Under the pieces are notes generated by a model. It saw only the letters and a list, made by a program, of their open reading frames with translations. It was not told the origin of the DNA and made no database searches. The position numbers were made by a program, and so were the translations under genes. 64,000 nt of DNA from Qipengyuania algicida (lineage in GTDB: Bacteria; Pseudomonadota; Alphaproteobacteria; Sphingomonadales; Sphingomonadaceae): assembly GCF_009828025.1 (NCBI RefSeq), contig NZ_WTYA01000001.1:186001-250000 (forward strand), written 5' to 3'. Positions 53,460 through 62,204 of the stretch are shown piece by piece; positions within the stretch are counted from its first letter, which is position 1, and each line of letters opens with the position of its first letter.

Positions 53460-53831
53460 CTATTGTTCGCTGATCCCGTATCGCCGCTTCATTTCAACAA
53501 GTATCGGCTCGAAATCATCCAACGTGCGGGACAAGCCTTTCCTGACGGCCTGCCGATCTCTGTAGGCGATGCAACCCGAGGGAACAATGAGTTCGTCGTC
53601 TTGAGACTTTTTATCACCCTTGGCGGCGATCGCAGAAATCAGTTTGGACACCCTCCTTCCAAAACGCTTGTCAAATCGTCGCTCCTGATTTTCTCTGAGA
53701 TTGTGATTGCATAATTTGGCACCAGAGGCGCGGTAGGAGGCCCAATAAACCTCGCTAGGCACTTTCAGCATTTCAATCTGCTTGGCGGGGCCTAAATCGG
53801 ATAAAAGCACCGCCATCAATACCAAGCTCAC
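53460..53831 (-). CDS. Hypothetical protein, 123 residues, possibly exported
   Basis: The frame begins with a GTG preceded by AGGAG at 6-7 bases, a good ribosome binding site. The first 14 residues (MSLVLMAVLLSDLG) are hydrophobic and could be a short signal or anchor. The remainder is charged, with two Cys (KLCNHN, SGCIAY), and ends in LDDFEPILVEMKRRYG. No family was recognised. It is AT-richer than the cluster genes and convergent with the DUF1311 gene. The opposing plus-strand frame lacks these features. Confidence 0.6.
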   Translation of the reverse strand: MSLVLMAVLLSDLGPAKQIEMLKVPSEVYWASYRASGAKLCNHNLRENQERRFDKRFGRRVSKLISAIAAKGDKKSQDDELIVPSGCIAYRDRQAVRKGLSRTLDDFEPILVEMKRRYGISEQ

Positions 53832-54051
53832 TACTTGCTCCTGACGATAGAGAATAGTCCGGCTATCGCTGAAGGCTGCCGATCACAAGGTCTGCAATCG
53901 ATGAGCCCGCAGCTGTGCGGCTATGTCGCCAATGTTGTCAGTCGCGAATGTTTCGCTCCAGTTCGGGCCGCGACCAGCGGCCCGCAAGCGCGACTGCGCG
54001 CCCGTAGGGGTGGCCCCGCAGGGGTCGGGTCCCCGGAGGATAGCCAAGCGG

Positions 54052-54195
54052 GCGGATGCGCGGCGCCCGGCGCTTGAGGCCGAAAAAAGACTCTCCGCGC
54101 CAAGAACCGAGCGTAGCTGGTGCGAACCGCAAACCATTTTCCTACTCTGCATTTTTTTGTTTTCGTCCCTCAAGCGCCGGGCGCCGCGCATCCGC
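54052..54195. repeat. 28-bp perfect inverted repeat with 88-bp spacer
   Basis: The arms 54052-54079 and 54168-54195 are exact reverse complements over 28 bases (left arm begins GCGGATGCGCGGCGCCC). The spacer contains AAAAAAG near the left arm and a T-run (ATTTTTTTG, 54151-54159) near the right. No transposase is near. A smaller hairpin CGGGCCGC/GCGGCCCG is at 53964-53984. Nothing in the spacer looks like a gene or tRNA. Confidence 0.8.
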
Positions 54196-54481
54196 GCGGC
54201 TTAGCTTTCCTCGCATAAGCTCGGGCGGCCGGTCGGCCTTGCCTCGCCTGCGGCTCGGCTATTTCGCCAGCGTGAGAGGTTCGTGCGTGTCCATTGTCAC
54301 AGCCCAGCGCCCAACCTTCTCCCCTCCCCGCCCGCACCGCCACACGCCCCGCACGAACACGTCCACGGCCCTTGGCGGTTTTTACCGCCAGGACCGTGTT
54401 CCATGTGTTCCATATGGAGCCTCGCCCGCGTGGCCCTACATCGGTCCTTCGCGGCTCTCTCGCATCATCCAGGCACGTCGG
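54196..54481. other. Non-coding stretch downstream of the PilZ gene
   Basis: No supported gene; the frames crossing it in all directions are low-complexity. A hairpin TGGCGGT-TTTT-ACCGCCA (54373-54390), extended by CACGG/CCGTG (54364-54368, 54394-54398), may be the end structure of the PilZ transcript, but no T-run follows it on the minus strand. Together with 53832-54051 this makes about 500 bp of non-coding DNA around the inverted repeat. Confidence 0.4.
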
Positions 54482-55252
54482 TCAGCGGAACAGGCCGCCC
54501 ACCCCTACCCTTCTCGTGCCCGCGTCGAACGGGTGGACGGTTGCCCCGCCCAGCCCTGCTCCGGAGGGTGCGGCCGGGTTTTGCGCTCCGCCCGTCTCCT
54601 CGAGCGCGGCCATGTCCATCAGGCCGGAGATCGTCTCATAGTCGATCTGCTCCTTCAACGACACGCCCACACAGCCCGAGCGGCTCCAGCGGACCTCGGC
54701 ATCGGGGAACATATGCCCGCACACCGTCAGGTCGAGCCGCGAGCCCGCTTCCATGCCCGGTACGCCATAGACCAGCAGTCCGCGCTGCGAGATATTGCCG
54801 ATGAAGCCCTTGAAGCTCTCGCGGCCGCGATCGATCCGTGTCGGCAGGCGGCACGCGACGCGCAGGGCGCGCGGGACGCGGGCGGAGGGCTGGTTCGCTT
54901 CCTGCGGGAGATTGCGCAGGCCGATCAACCCGTCGCAGGTCCACGCAACACGCGCCTTCAAGGGGGGGAGACCATCCCAGAAGTAATGGATCTCGTCGCC
55001 CACGGTCAGCTCGATCTGCGTTTCGATCTGCGCGCCGTTGGAGGACAGGTGGCGGAGGAACCCCGGCGCGCTGCCATGCCTTGCGGTGATGCCGCAGGGG
55101 CGCAGGTTGCGCAGCGGGCTCGACGCCGTGCCAGCGTAGTCGTCGCTGTCGGGGGTTTGAGATATGGGGGGGAAGTTGCCGTTCCCGAAATCCTGCATGC
55201 GGCGCGGCGTATGTTCGCCGTCTTCCGCAGCTGCAACCCTACTGAAGATCAT
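54482..55252 (-). CDS. Tandem PilZ domain protein
   Basis: A 256-residue cytoplasmic protein with two PilZ-like domains. The first (about 45-113) has LRHLSSNGAQIET, where the usual Asp/Asn-x-Ser motif has His, so it is degenerate. The second (about 125-205) keeps the R-x-x-x-R region (RVPRALRVACR) and N153-I-S-Q-R-G158. PilZ domains bind cyclic di-GMP; the second could do so and the first may be structural. The last 35 residues are low-complexity. It starts 14 bp before the end of a small secreted-protein gene, with which it is translationally linked. Confidence 0.85.
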   Translation of the reverse strand: MIFSRVAAAEDGEHTPRRMQDFGNGNFPPISQTPDSDDYAGTASSPLRNLRPCGITARHGSAPGFLRHLSSNGAQIETQIELTVGDEIHYFWDGLPPLKARVAWTCDGLIGLRNLPQEANQPSARVPRALRVACRLPTRIDRGRESFKGFIGNISQRGLLVYGVPGMEAGSRLDLTVCGHMFPDAEVRWSRSGCVGVSLKEQIDYETISGLMDMAALEETGGAQNPAAPSGAGLGGATVHPFDAGTRRVGVGGLFR

Positions 55253-55556
55253 AATAGATCGTCTCCGTCTTCCCTGATGGATTGTCCTTCACCAATTTCG
55301 TGACGAGCCGCCCTCCGGCAATCACACCTGTAGACCCTGCGGTATCTCTCCCGGCCGCCAAACCAGACCATTGGAATTTGGCAGCCGGGAGGATCCGCGC
55401 CGAAGCGAGGGATGCTACGGTACTGTGTGTGCCGTTCGGCCGGGGCAATGGATCAGACTGGCCCGCCGGAGCGACACTGGCAGAACGGTCTTGAGCACTG
55501 GTAGTCGCCGGGATCAGGGCGATTACGAGTGCAACTAAGAGACGCGCTCCAACCAT
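55239..55556 (-). CDS. Small secreted protein, unknown function
   Basis: A 105-residue protein with a signal peptide ending TTSAQD near residue 22. The mature region has a central Ala/Ser stretch and ends in a positively charged strand (RLVTKLVKDNPSGKTETIYYDLQ). No family was recognised. It overlaps the PilZ gene by 14 bp, so both are probably made from one transcript. A ribosome binding site is not obvious. Confidence 0.6.
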   Translation of the reverse strand: MVGARLLVALVIALIPATTSAQDRSASVAPAGQSDPLPRPNGTHSTVASLASARILPAAKFQWSGLAAGRDTAGSTGVIAGGRLVTKLVKDNPSGKTETIYYDLQ

Positions 55557-55607
55557 GCACCGACTTATCAGGCACTTTTGGTGTTCACGGCAGTTTCAAA
55601 CGGAGAA

Positions 55608-55619
55608 TGTAACGTTACA
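55608..55619. promoter_or_regulatory. 12-bp palindrome TGTAACGTTACA, possible operator
   Basis: A perfect palindrome in the AT-rich 193-bp space between the divergent secreted-protein and winged-helix genes. A half-site TGTAAC recurs at 55664-55669. Such a symmetric site between divergent genes is typical for a dimeric regulator; the adjacent winged-helix protein is an obvious candidate, though that is inference. Confidence 0.45.
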
Positions 55620-55749
55620 CGCGCATCTAGATCTTAAAAACACTAGATTTTGGCCGTTTTTCGTGTAACCTTGCGGAAGTTTACTTGAGCATGGTTAACA
55701 GAAATTAATAAGCGTCGCCTCAATTGTAAACAAATTCTTAAAGGCCTTT

Positions 55750-57534
55750 ATGCCCCAAAGCGCAGAAAGACTTGCCAATTTCGATGAGCTCTTGCTGAGC
55801 GAGGTCGAGCACGTCCTTGACGACCCCGTCTTCGAGCGCTCGCCGACGCAAAGCAAGCTCCTCAAATTCCTGTGCGACGAGACGATCATCGGGCGGGGGA
55901 AGCCATCGCAATTCTCCGTCGCGGTGGATGGCCTGGGTCGACCTGAGGATTACGATCTTAACAGCGACAGCTATCCGCGCGTGCAGATTTCGCGGCTGCG
56001 CCGCTCGCTGGCCAACGTCTATTCGCGCATCGACCCGCTGAACGAATTATGCGTGTTCATTCGCAAGGGCGAATATCGGCTCTATCTTGCACCGCGAACG
56101 ACAGCCTATCCGGACGAACGCGCGCGCCGCTCGGACTTCAGGACGCCCGAGCAGGATGCACACGGAAACGATGGGAACAGCACTGGTGCCGCATGGAGTG
56201 GCGCTGCGAGCCGGCAGGATCATGCCCGCAATGGCGCGCCCCCGGAACTGATCGGATTGTCCAGTGGCGCAGCTCCACCTTCAAATGCCATCGACGCTCC
56301 ACCGCCAGCATCTGCACAATCGAGCCCATTAAGGACGGGTATATTGATGGCGATTGCATTGCTGCTGGCAGCAATCCTCGCCATCGTCCTGGGCCGGAAC
56401 ATGCTTGTCGGAGATCGCAGCGGAGGAATGCAGAAAGTCCCGCTGGTCCACTTCGCGATCCGCGCCAGCGCGGCTGCGTCACCGTCATCGGCGATGGGCG
56501 ATCTCGAAAATCTCGTCCGGCAAACGGTTACCAATCGTATCAGCGCATCCTTCATCGCGGGCATAGCGCCACCCGATCTTCAGGCGCAGGACGCGCAGTT
56601 TAACCTCGGATTGAACTTGCAGGGCACGGCGCAATCACCGCAGACGCTTGACCTGGTGCTGACCGATGACCGCAATACCACGCTCTACCGCGCTTCGATA
56701 CCCTATGATGGGCGCAGCGCGAACTTTCTGGACGGTCTGGGCAGCGCGCTCGATGATCTGCTCACCCCCTATGGCATCATTGCCCAGCACGAGCTCGATA
56801 TGATGTCTGGCAAGCCACAAACCGATTACGGCTGCTTCGTCACGATAGAGGTACTGCGCAGCCGGGGTATGCCGGCGAGCGGTCAGATCGATGAATGCAT
56901 CAAGCGCTTCCCGAACAGCGAATTCAAGCCTTACTGGCTCTCCCGCAAGAGCTACGAACTCTATCAGGAGGGCATCGCCAAAGGCATTCCACTCAACAAG
57001 AATGCACCTGCCCAAGCGCTTTACCACGAGGCTTTTGCGCTCGCTCCGAACAATGCCTTTGCCAATACTTTGGCGGCCAAGATCTCGATCGCCGATGGCG
57101 ATTGCACCAATGCGGCGATCTTCTCTCGCCGTGCGCTGAAAAGCGGCGAAGGCTTTCCCACGCTGAGGATCTTGATCCGAGCGGATATGACGTCCTGCCC
57201 GATGCCCGCTGCGCAACGGGCAACCTTTATCACCCAGCTGCGCAACGTCGCACTTCGGTCAAACCAGCTCAACGGGCAGTTAGCGATCCTGATGAACCTG
57301 GCGGCGCTGGGAACAGGCGATCGAGAACTGATAAGGCTGATCCAGAGCGAGACCGCCCATGTCCCGGTGGAAGGTCCGGCCAGCCCACTCCTCAAGGCAA
57401 TCGGGAATTCCGCCTATTTCAATAGCCATCAGGCGGAGATCCGGAAGGCGATAGATACGCTGATCTGGAACCCCAATTCGCGGGACAAGATCATGAAGGG
57501 GCTGGCGACGATCGAAAAACGCCGGCCTGCCTGA
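55750..57534 (+). CDS. Winged-helix transmembrane regulator with periplasmic TPR-like region
   Basis: A 594-residue protein. Residues about 10-115 form a winged-helix DNA-binding domain of the type seen in large membrane-bound regulators (SYPRVQISRLRRSLANVY and a closing IRKGEYRLYL hairpin). A Pro/Ala/Gly linker follows, then one transmembrane helix at about 197-218, then a large periplasmic part. Its C-terminal half has helical repeats resembling TPRs (YHEAFALAPNNAFANTLAAKI at about 420-440). The architecture is that of a one-component ToxR/CadC-like regulator sensing outside the cytoplasm. It is divergent from the PilZ pair. Confidence 0.8.
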   Translation: MPQSAERLANFDELLLSEVEHVLDDPVFERSPTQSKLLKFLCDETIIGRGKPSQFSVAVDGLGRPEDYDLNSDSYPRVQISRLRRSLANVYSRIDPLNELCVFIRKGEYRLYLAPRTTAYPDERARRSDFRTPEQDAHGNDGNSTGAAWSGAASRQDHARNGAPPELIGLSSGAAPPSNAIDAPPPASAQSSPLRTGILMAIALLLAAILAIVLGRNMLVGDRSGGMQKVPLVHFAIRASAAASPSSAMGDLENLVRQTVTNRISASFIAGIAPPDLQAQDAQFNLGLNLQGTAQSPQTLDLVLTDDRNTTLYRASIPYDGRSANFLDGLGSALDDLLTPYGIIAQHELDMMSGKPQTDYGCFVTIEVLRSRGMPASGQIDECIKRFPNSEFKPYWLSRKSYELYQEGIAKGIPLNKNAPAQALYHEAFALAPNNAFANTLAAKISIADGDCTNAAIFSRRALKSGEGFPTLRILIRADMTSCPMPAAQRATFITQLRNVALRSNQLNGQLAILMNLAALGTGDRELIRLIQSETAHVPVEGPASPLLKAIGNSAYFNSHQAEIRKAIDTLIWNPNSRDKIMKGLATIEKRRPA

Positions 57535-57564
57535 CCATCTCGACACCAGCGCAACCCGATCGGA

Positions 57565-58356
57565 TCAGACACCCTTGGACAGAAAATCCACCAGCGCCTT
57601 GACCTTGCGCTGGCGCCATTGCGGCAATGGAGCGACCAACCAATAGGCCCGCGTTGCAGGTTCAGGACCAGCCAGCGCCTTCAGTCGGCCGTCTGCCAGC
57701 GCCTCTTCGACAAGCAATTGCGGCAGCATCGTTCGCCCTAAGCCCGCCAGCGCGCTCGACAAAGCCTGCCCCGCATTGTTGACCGAATAATGCGGCTCAG
57801 CGCCGTCCGGCAGGGCCGGACCCCAGTGAATCCAGTTGTCCGGCGCATCTTCGGTAGCAACGGTGACGCGTTCTGCCGGAGCGAGTTCGATCCCTTCCAG
57901 CTCGCCGGGTCCATCGACCAGCCGGATCGCGCAATCGAGATTGGCCTCTGTAAAGTCGGCCCCCTCGTCGGCCACGAAGGTGAAGCGTGCGTCGGGATAT
58001 TCGCGTGCAAACTGGGCAAGTCTCGGCGCAAGCCATTGCGCGAAGAATTCACGCGGGGCGGCAATGGTGAAGCGGTCCGAAGCCTGTCCGGCCTGCATCG
58101 CCTGGACACTTTCCTCAAATTTGAGGAAACCTTCGCGCAAGGGCTCAAGTCCGGCAAGGCCTTCCTCGGTCAGCTCCAACCCCTTGCTCGTACGGCGAAA
58201 AAGGACGGTGCCCAGGTGATCCTCAAGCGCGCGAATTTGCTGGCCAACCGCTGCCGGAGTGACCGCGAGCTCGTCCGCTGCACGGGTAAAGCTTAGGTGT
58301 CGGGCGGCCGCGTCATAGACGCGCAGGGCGTTGAGGGGCAGATGGGTGCGCTTCAT
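57565..58356 (-). CDS. LysR family transcriptional regulator (GcvA-like)
   Basis: A 263-residue regulator. The N-terminal helix-turn-helix includes LRVYDAAARHLSFTRAADELAVTPAAVGQQIRALE (about 8-42), typical of GcvA and AmpR relatives. The effector domain begins near residue 95. The start ATG 58356 fits the family; the frame extends slightly upstream without need. It is divergent from ppk, separated by 181 bp, so a role in controlling ppk-ppx is possible but not shown. Confidence 0.92.
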   Translation of the reverse strand: MKRTHLPLNALRVYDAAARHLSFTRAADELAVTPAAVGQQIRALEDHLGTVLFRRTSKGLELTEEGLAGLEPLREGFLKFEESVQAMQAGQASDRFTIAAPREFFAQWLAPRLAQFAREYPDARFTFVADEGADFTEANLDCAIRLVDGPGELEGIELAPAERVTVATEDAPDNWIHWGPALPDGAEPHYSVNNAGQALSSALAGLGRTMLPQLLVEEALADGRLKALAGPEPATRAYWLVAPLPQWRQRKVKALVDFLSKGV

Positions 58357-58537
58357 GGTAGGGTGCGAGTTAGGCCAGAGCGGCAAGCGGCACAAGCGTG
58401 CGCTCGCGTGGGTTCTCTTGGCCGGCGAATAGTCCGGATTGAACCGGAGAAACTTCCATCACTGGCGCGTGCAGTCGCCGCGCTGTAACATGTTCGACTT
58501 ATTGCAAATGGCAAACCATGTGGAAAGAACGCCAAGT

Positions 58538-60685
58538 ATGAATGCCCCGGAGACGATAGCAAACCCGGCCATGGAGCAGGAGCGCCACCAGCGCTATGTC
58601 AATCGTGAACTGTCGTGGCTGGCCTTCAACCGCAGGGTTCTGGCCGAGGCCGAGAACACGCGTTACCCGCTGCTCGAACGGCTGCGTTTCCTGTCGATCT
58701 CGGCCAGCAACCTCGACGAATTCACGATGATCCGCATTGCCGGTCTCGAAGGCATGGCAACGCGCGGGATCGAAACCACCGCGATCGACGGTACTACGCC
58801 GCGCCAGCAGCTCGACGCCATTCGTGAGGATGTTTTGCAGATCGAAGACCGACAGCAGGCGATCCTGACCGACCTGCGGCACATGCTCGCAGAAGAAAAT
58901 ATGCTGATTGCCGAGATCAACCAGCTTTCTATGCGAAATCAGGAATGGTTGCAGCAGTATTTCGAAAACGAAGTCCTGCCGCTGATTACCCCGCAGGCGA
59001 TCGATCCCTCGCACCCCTTCCCCTTCGTCGCCAATCTCGGAATGGGGGTGATCTTCACGCTCGAACGGATCAAGGGTGGCAACGATCTGGTCGAGATGGT
59101 GCTGATCCCCAGCGGCGCGCCGCGTTTCGTGCGCGTTCCGGGCGACAAGGCAATCTATATCGCGATCGAGCAGCTGATCGTGCGTTTTGCCGACCTGCTG
59201 TTTCCGGGCTTCCGGATCAAGGGCGATGGCCTGTTCCGGGTGTTGCGAGACAGCGATATCGAGGTCGAGGAAGAGGCAGAGGATCTGGTGCGCGTGTTCC
59301 GCAGCGCGATCCAGCGCCGCCGCCGTGGCCGCGCGGTGCTGCTGGAACTCGACGAGGAATGCGATGCTGAGGCCGAGGCTGTCCTGCGCGAGGAATTCGA
59401 CGTCGACAGCGCGATGGTGGTCAAGACCGAGGGTATGCTGGGTCTACGCCATCTCGATGCGATCTGTGCCGAGCCGCGCCCGGACCTCAAATTCTCGCCC
59501 TTCAGCCCGCGCTATCCCGAGCGCGTCCTGGAGCATGACGGCGATTGCTTCGCCGCCATCCGCGAGAAGGACATCATCATCCACCACCCTTACGAGAGCT
59601 TCGAGGTGGTGGTCGACTTCGTCCAGCAGGCGGCACGCGATCCTTCGGTCGTTTCGATCAAGCAGACGCTCTATCGCGCGGGCGACCAGTCGCCGATCAT
59701 AAACGCGCTGGTCGAGGCGGCGCAGAACGGCAAGGCCGTGACCGCGGTGGTCGAATTGAAGGCCCGCTTCGACGAGGAGCGCAACCTCAAATGGGCCAAT
59801 GAGCTTGAACGCGCAGGCGTGCAGGTCATTTACGGGTTCGTCGAATGGAAGACCCACGCCAAGGTCAGCCTGGTGGTCCGTCGCGAGGACAATTCCTATC
59901 GCACATACTGCCATTTCGGCACCGGCAATTACCATCCCGTGACGGCAAAGATTTATACCGACCTCAGCTTCTTCACTGCCAACCCGTCATTCGGGCGGGA
60001 CGCCGCCAAACTGTTCAATTTCATCACCGGCTATGTCGAACCGCACGACCTTGAACAGCTGGCAATCTCGCCCCTGAATTTGCGCGACGAACTCTACGCA
60101 CGGATCGACCGAGAGATTGAATTCGCACAAAAGGGCCGGCCGGCAGGTATCTGGGCAAAGTTCAATTCGCTCACCGAAAAGGGTGTGATCGACCGTCTGT
60201 ATGCCGCAAGCCAGGCGGGCGTGGAGATCACGCTGGTGGTGCGCGGGATCTGTTCGCTGCGTGCGGGCGTTCCGGGCCTGTCGGAAAATATCAAGGTCAA
60301 GTCGATCATCGGACGCTTCCTCGAACACAGCCGCATCTGGGCCTTCGGCAATGGCTACCAGCTGCCGAGCCGCCGGGCGAAGGTGTATATCACGTCCGCC
60401 GACGCGATGGGCCGCAATCTCGACAGGCGCGTCGAAGTGCTGGTGCCAATCACCAATTCCACCGTGCACGACCAGGTGCTCGATCAGGTGATGCTGGCCA
60501 ATATCCTCGACACCGAACGCAGCTGGCGACTCGATCCCGATGGGGAATACCACCGCATGGCCATTGGCGACGGCGGCTTCAACTGCCACGACTACTTCAT
60601 GAGCAACCCTTCGCTTTCGGGCCGCGGCGCAGCGATCGAGGACCGTGATGTGCCGCGCCTGTCGCTCAGAGATCGCCGCAAGTGA
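58538..60685 (+). CDS. ppk: Polyphosphate kinase 1
   Basis: A 715-residue enzyme that reversibly makes polyphosphate from ATP. Catalytic histidines are H440 (KTHAKV) and H459 (HFGTGNY), 19 residues apart as in Escherichia coli (435 and 454). The N-terminal RYVNRELSWLAFNRRVL and the ATP-loop segments are present. I take the ATG at 58538 with GGAAAG 10 bases upstream; in-frame ATGs at 58508 and 58439 would add non-conserved residues. It overlaps ppx (GTGA). Confidence 0.96.
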   Translation: MNAPETIANPAMEQERHQRYVNRELSWLAFNRRVLAEAENTRYPLLERLRFLSISASNLDEFTMIRIAGLEGMATRGIETTAIDGTTPRQQLDAIREDVLQIEDRQQAILTDLRHMLAEENMLIAEINQLSMRNQEWLQQYFENEVLPLITPQAIDPSHPFPFVANLGMGVIFTLERIKGGNDLVEMVLIPSGAPRFVRVPGDKAIYIAIEQLIVRFADLLFPGFRIKGDGLFRVLRDSDIEVEEEAEDLVRVFRSAIQRRRRGRAVLLELDEECDAEAEAVLREEFDVDSAMVVKTEGMLGLRHLDAICAEPRPDLKFSPFSPRYPERVLEHDGDCFAAIREKDIIIHHPYESFEVVVDFVQQAARDPSVVSIKQTLYRAGDQSPIINALVEAAQNGKAVTAVVELKARFDEERNLKWANELERAGVQVIYGFVEWKTHAKVSLVVRREDNSYRTYCHFGTGNYHPVTAKIYTDLSFFTANPSFGRDAAKLFNFITGYVEPHDLEQLAISPLNLRDELYARIDREIEFAQKGRPAGIWAKFNSLTEKGVIDRLYAASQAGVEITLVVRGICSLRAGVPGLSENIKVKSIIGRFLEHSRIWAFGNGYQLPSRRAKVYITSADAMGRNLDRRVEVLVPITNSTVHDQVLDQVMLANILDTERSWRLDPDGEYHRMAIGDGGFNCHDYFMSNPSLSGRGAAIEDRDVPRLSLRDRRK

Positions 60686-62193
60686 TCACCGGCGCAACGC
60701 GCACTCGCAATGGTAAGCGGCGAAGCCACGAAACAGCCCGCGCGGTTATCGACATCGGTTCGAACACCGTTCGCCTGGTAATCTATGGCGGACCGAGCCG
60801 TGCGCCCACCGTGCTGTGGAACGAAAAAGTCGCCGCCCGGCTCGGTCGCGATCTTGCAGCCAGCGGAACCATTCCCGACGAAGCGATGGACGAGGCGCTT
60901 TCCGCGCTGGCCCGCTATGCGGTGATCCTGCGCGACTGGGAGATTACCGAAGTCGAGGCCGTCGCGACCGCCGCTCCGCGCGACGCTGACAATGGCATGT
61001 TGTTTCTCGATCGTGCGGCATCGCACGGGCTCGATATAAGGTTGCTCAGCGGTGAGGAAGAAGCCTGCGCAAGCGCCTATGGTGCTATCGGCGCGTTTCC
61101 CGGCGCATGCGGCACGGTGATCGACCTTGGCGGCGGCAGTCTGGAACTGGTGGTGATCGGTGACGGCGAATGTCGCGAAGCTGCGAGTCTGCGGCTGGGT
61201 ACGTTGCGTCTCCCGGCCATGCGCGCGAAGGGCAATTTTACGAAGAAAGTCCGCAAGGCGCTGGACGAGGCAGGCTGGGCGCACAACGAGCCGGGACCGT
61301 TCTACATGGTCGGAGGGACGTGGCGTGCTTTCGCCACCTACGCCATGCGGGCAAGCGAATATCCGCTGACCGATCCGCACGGCTTCGAGCTACCTGCCGA
61401 AGAAGCCGCACGGCTGGCGACAAAGCTGATGCGCTTGCGGCCGGAAAAGCTCGCCAACATCCGCGGCATCAGTTCGATGCGCGCCGAAAAGCTGCCCGAT
61501 GCTGCGGCATTGCTGCAAGTGCTGATGGCCGAGATATGCCCGGAACAGCTGGTGTTCTCGAGCTGGGGCTTGCGCGAGGGATTGCATTACCAGCGCCTCG
61601 AACCGCTCGAACAAGCCAAGGACCCACTGCTCGCGGGCGTTGCGGCATTTGCCGGTACACGTGGGGCAAGCGTGACCGATGCAGCGCTGCTCGCAGGCTG
61701 GAGCGCCGCCGTCGCGCGCCATGGAAGCGCGCAGAATGAACGACTCCGGCTCGCCGCCGCCCAACTCGCTCTCGCGCTGCACCGTGTGGAACCCAATCTG
61801 CGTGCCGCCCACGCGCAGGAATGGGCGCTCGACAAGCGGTGGATCGATTGCGACGGACGCAGCCGGGCGATGCTTGCCGCTGCGCTGCTCGGCAGTCTCG
61901 GGATCACCGCAATGCCGGAGAGGATCCGCCTGCTCGCAAATGAAGACGAATTGGGCGAAGCGATTACTTGGGGTATGGCCTATCGTCTTGCCCAGCGTCT
62001 CGGAGCGACTGCGCGCGGTGCGCTATCGGCCAGCGCACTGGCGACCGAAGATGACCGGCTGACCTTGAGCATCGCCGAAGATCATGCCGCGCTGGCGGTC
62101 TATCCGGTGATCAAGGACTTGGCTAACCTGGCGTTCCGGCTGGACCGGGAACCACATATCGAGATCAGCGCCGGCGTGCAGGAAGACATCTGA
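60682..62193 (+). CDS. ppx: Exopolyphosphatase / guanosine pentaphosphate phosphatase
   Basis: A 503-residue ASKHA-fold phosphatase releasing phosphate from polyphosphate chain ends, with possible activity on pppGpp. Motifs are VIDIGSNTVRLVIY at about 22-35, ATAAPRDA, the LSGEEEA site and the second phosphate loop IDLGGGSLELVV. A C-terminal HD-like helical domain follows. It starts with GTG overlapping the ppk stop by 4 bp, so both are translated together, forming a synthesis and degradation pair. It is convergent with the broken regulator gene, 11 bp apart. Confidence 0.95.
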   Translation: MITGATRTRNGKRRSHETARAVIDIGSNTVRLVIYGGPSRAPTVLWNEKVAARLGRDLAASGTIPDEAMDEALSALARYAVILRDWEITEVEAVATAAPRDADNGMLFLDRAASHGLDIRLLSGEEEACASAYGAIGAFPGACGTVIDLGGGSLELVVIGDGECREAASLRLGTLRLPAMRAKGNFTKKVRKALDEAGWAHNEPGPFYMVGGTWRAFATYAMRASEYPLTDPHGFELPAEEAARLATKLMRLRPEKLANIRGISSMRAEKLPDAAALLQVLMAEICPEQLVFSSWGLREGLHYQRLEPLEQAKDPLLAGVAAFAGTRGASVTDAALLAGWSAAVARHGSAQNERLRLAAAQLALALHRVEPNLRAAHAQEWALDKRWIDCDGRSRAMLAAALLGSLGITAMPERIRLLANEDELGEAITWGMAYRLAQRLGATARGALSASALATEDDRLTLSIAEDHAALAVYPVIKDLANLAFRLDREPHIEISAGVQEDI

Positions 62194-62204
62194 GTGGTCC
62201 CCTC

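Noticed and set aside
54041-54080. tRNA-like text AGCCAAGCGG near the left arm of the inverted repeat
   Set aside because: No T-loop (TTCGA), anticodon arm or acceptor pairing could be found around it.
54056-55303. 415-residue plus-strand frame across the inverted repeat and PilZ gene
   Set aside because: Antisense to the tandem PilZ gene with good domain motifs; Arg/Ala/Pro-rich shadow.
58480-58510. CTGTAAC upstream of ppk as a possible Pho box
   Set aside because: Only one half-site is present; the second repeat expected 11 bases away does not match.
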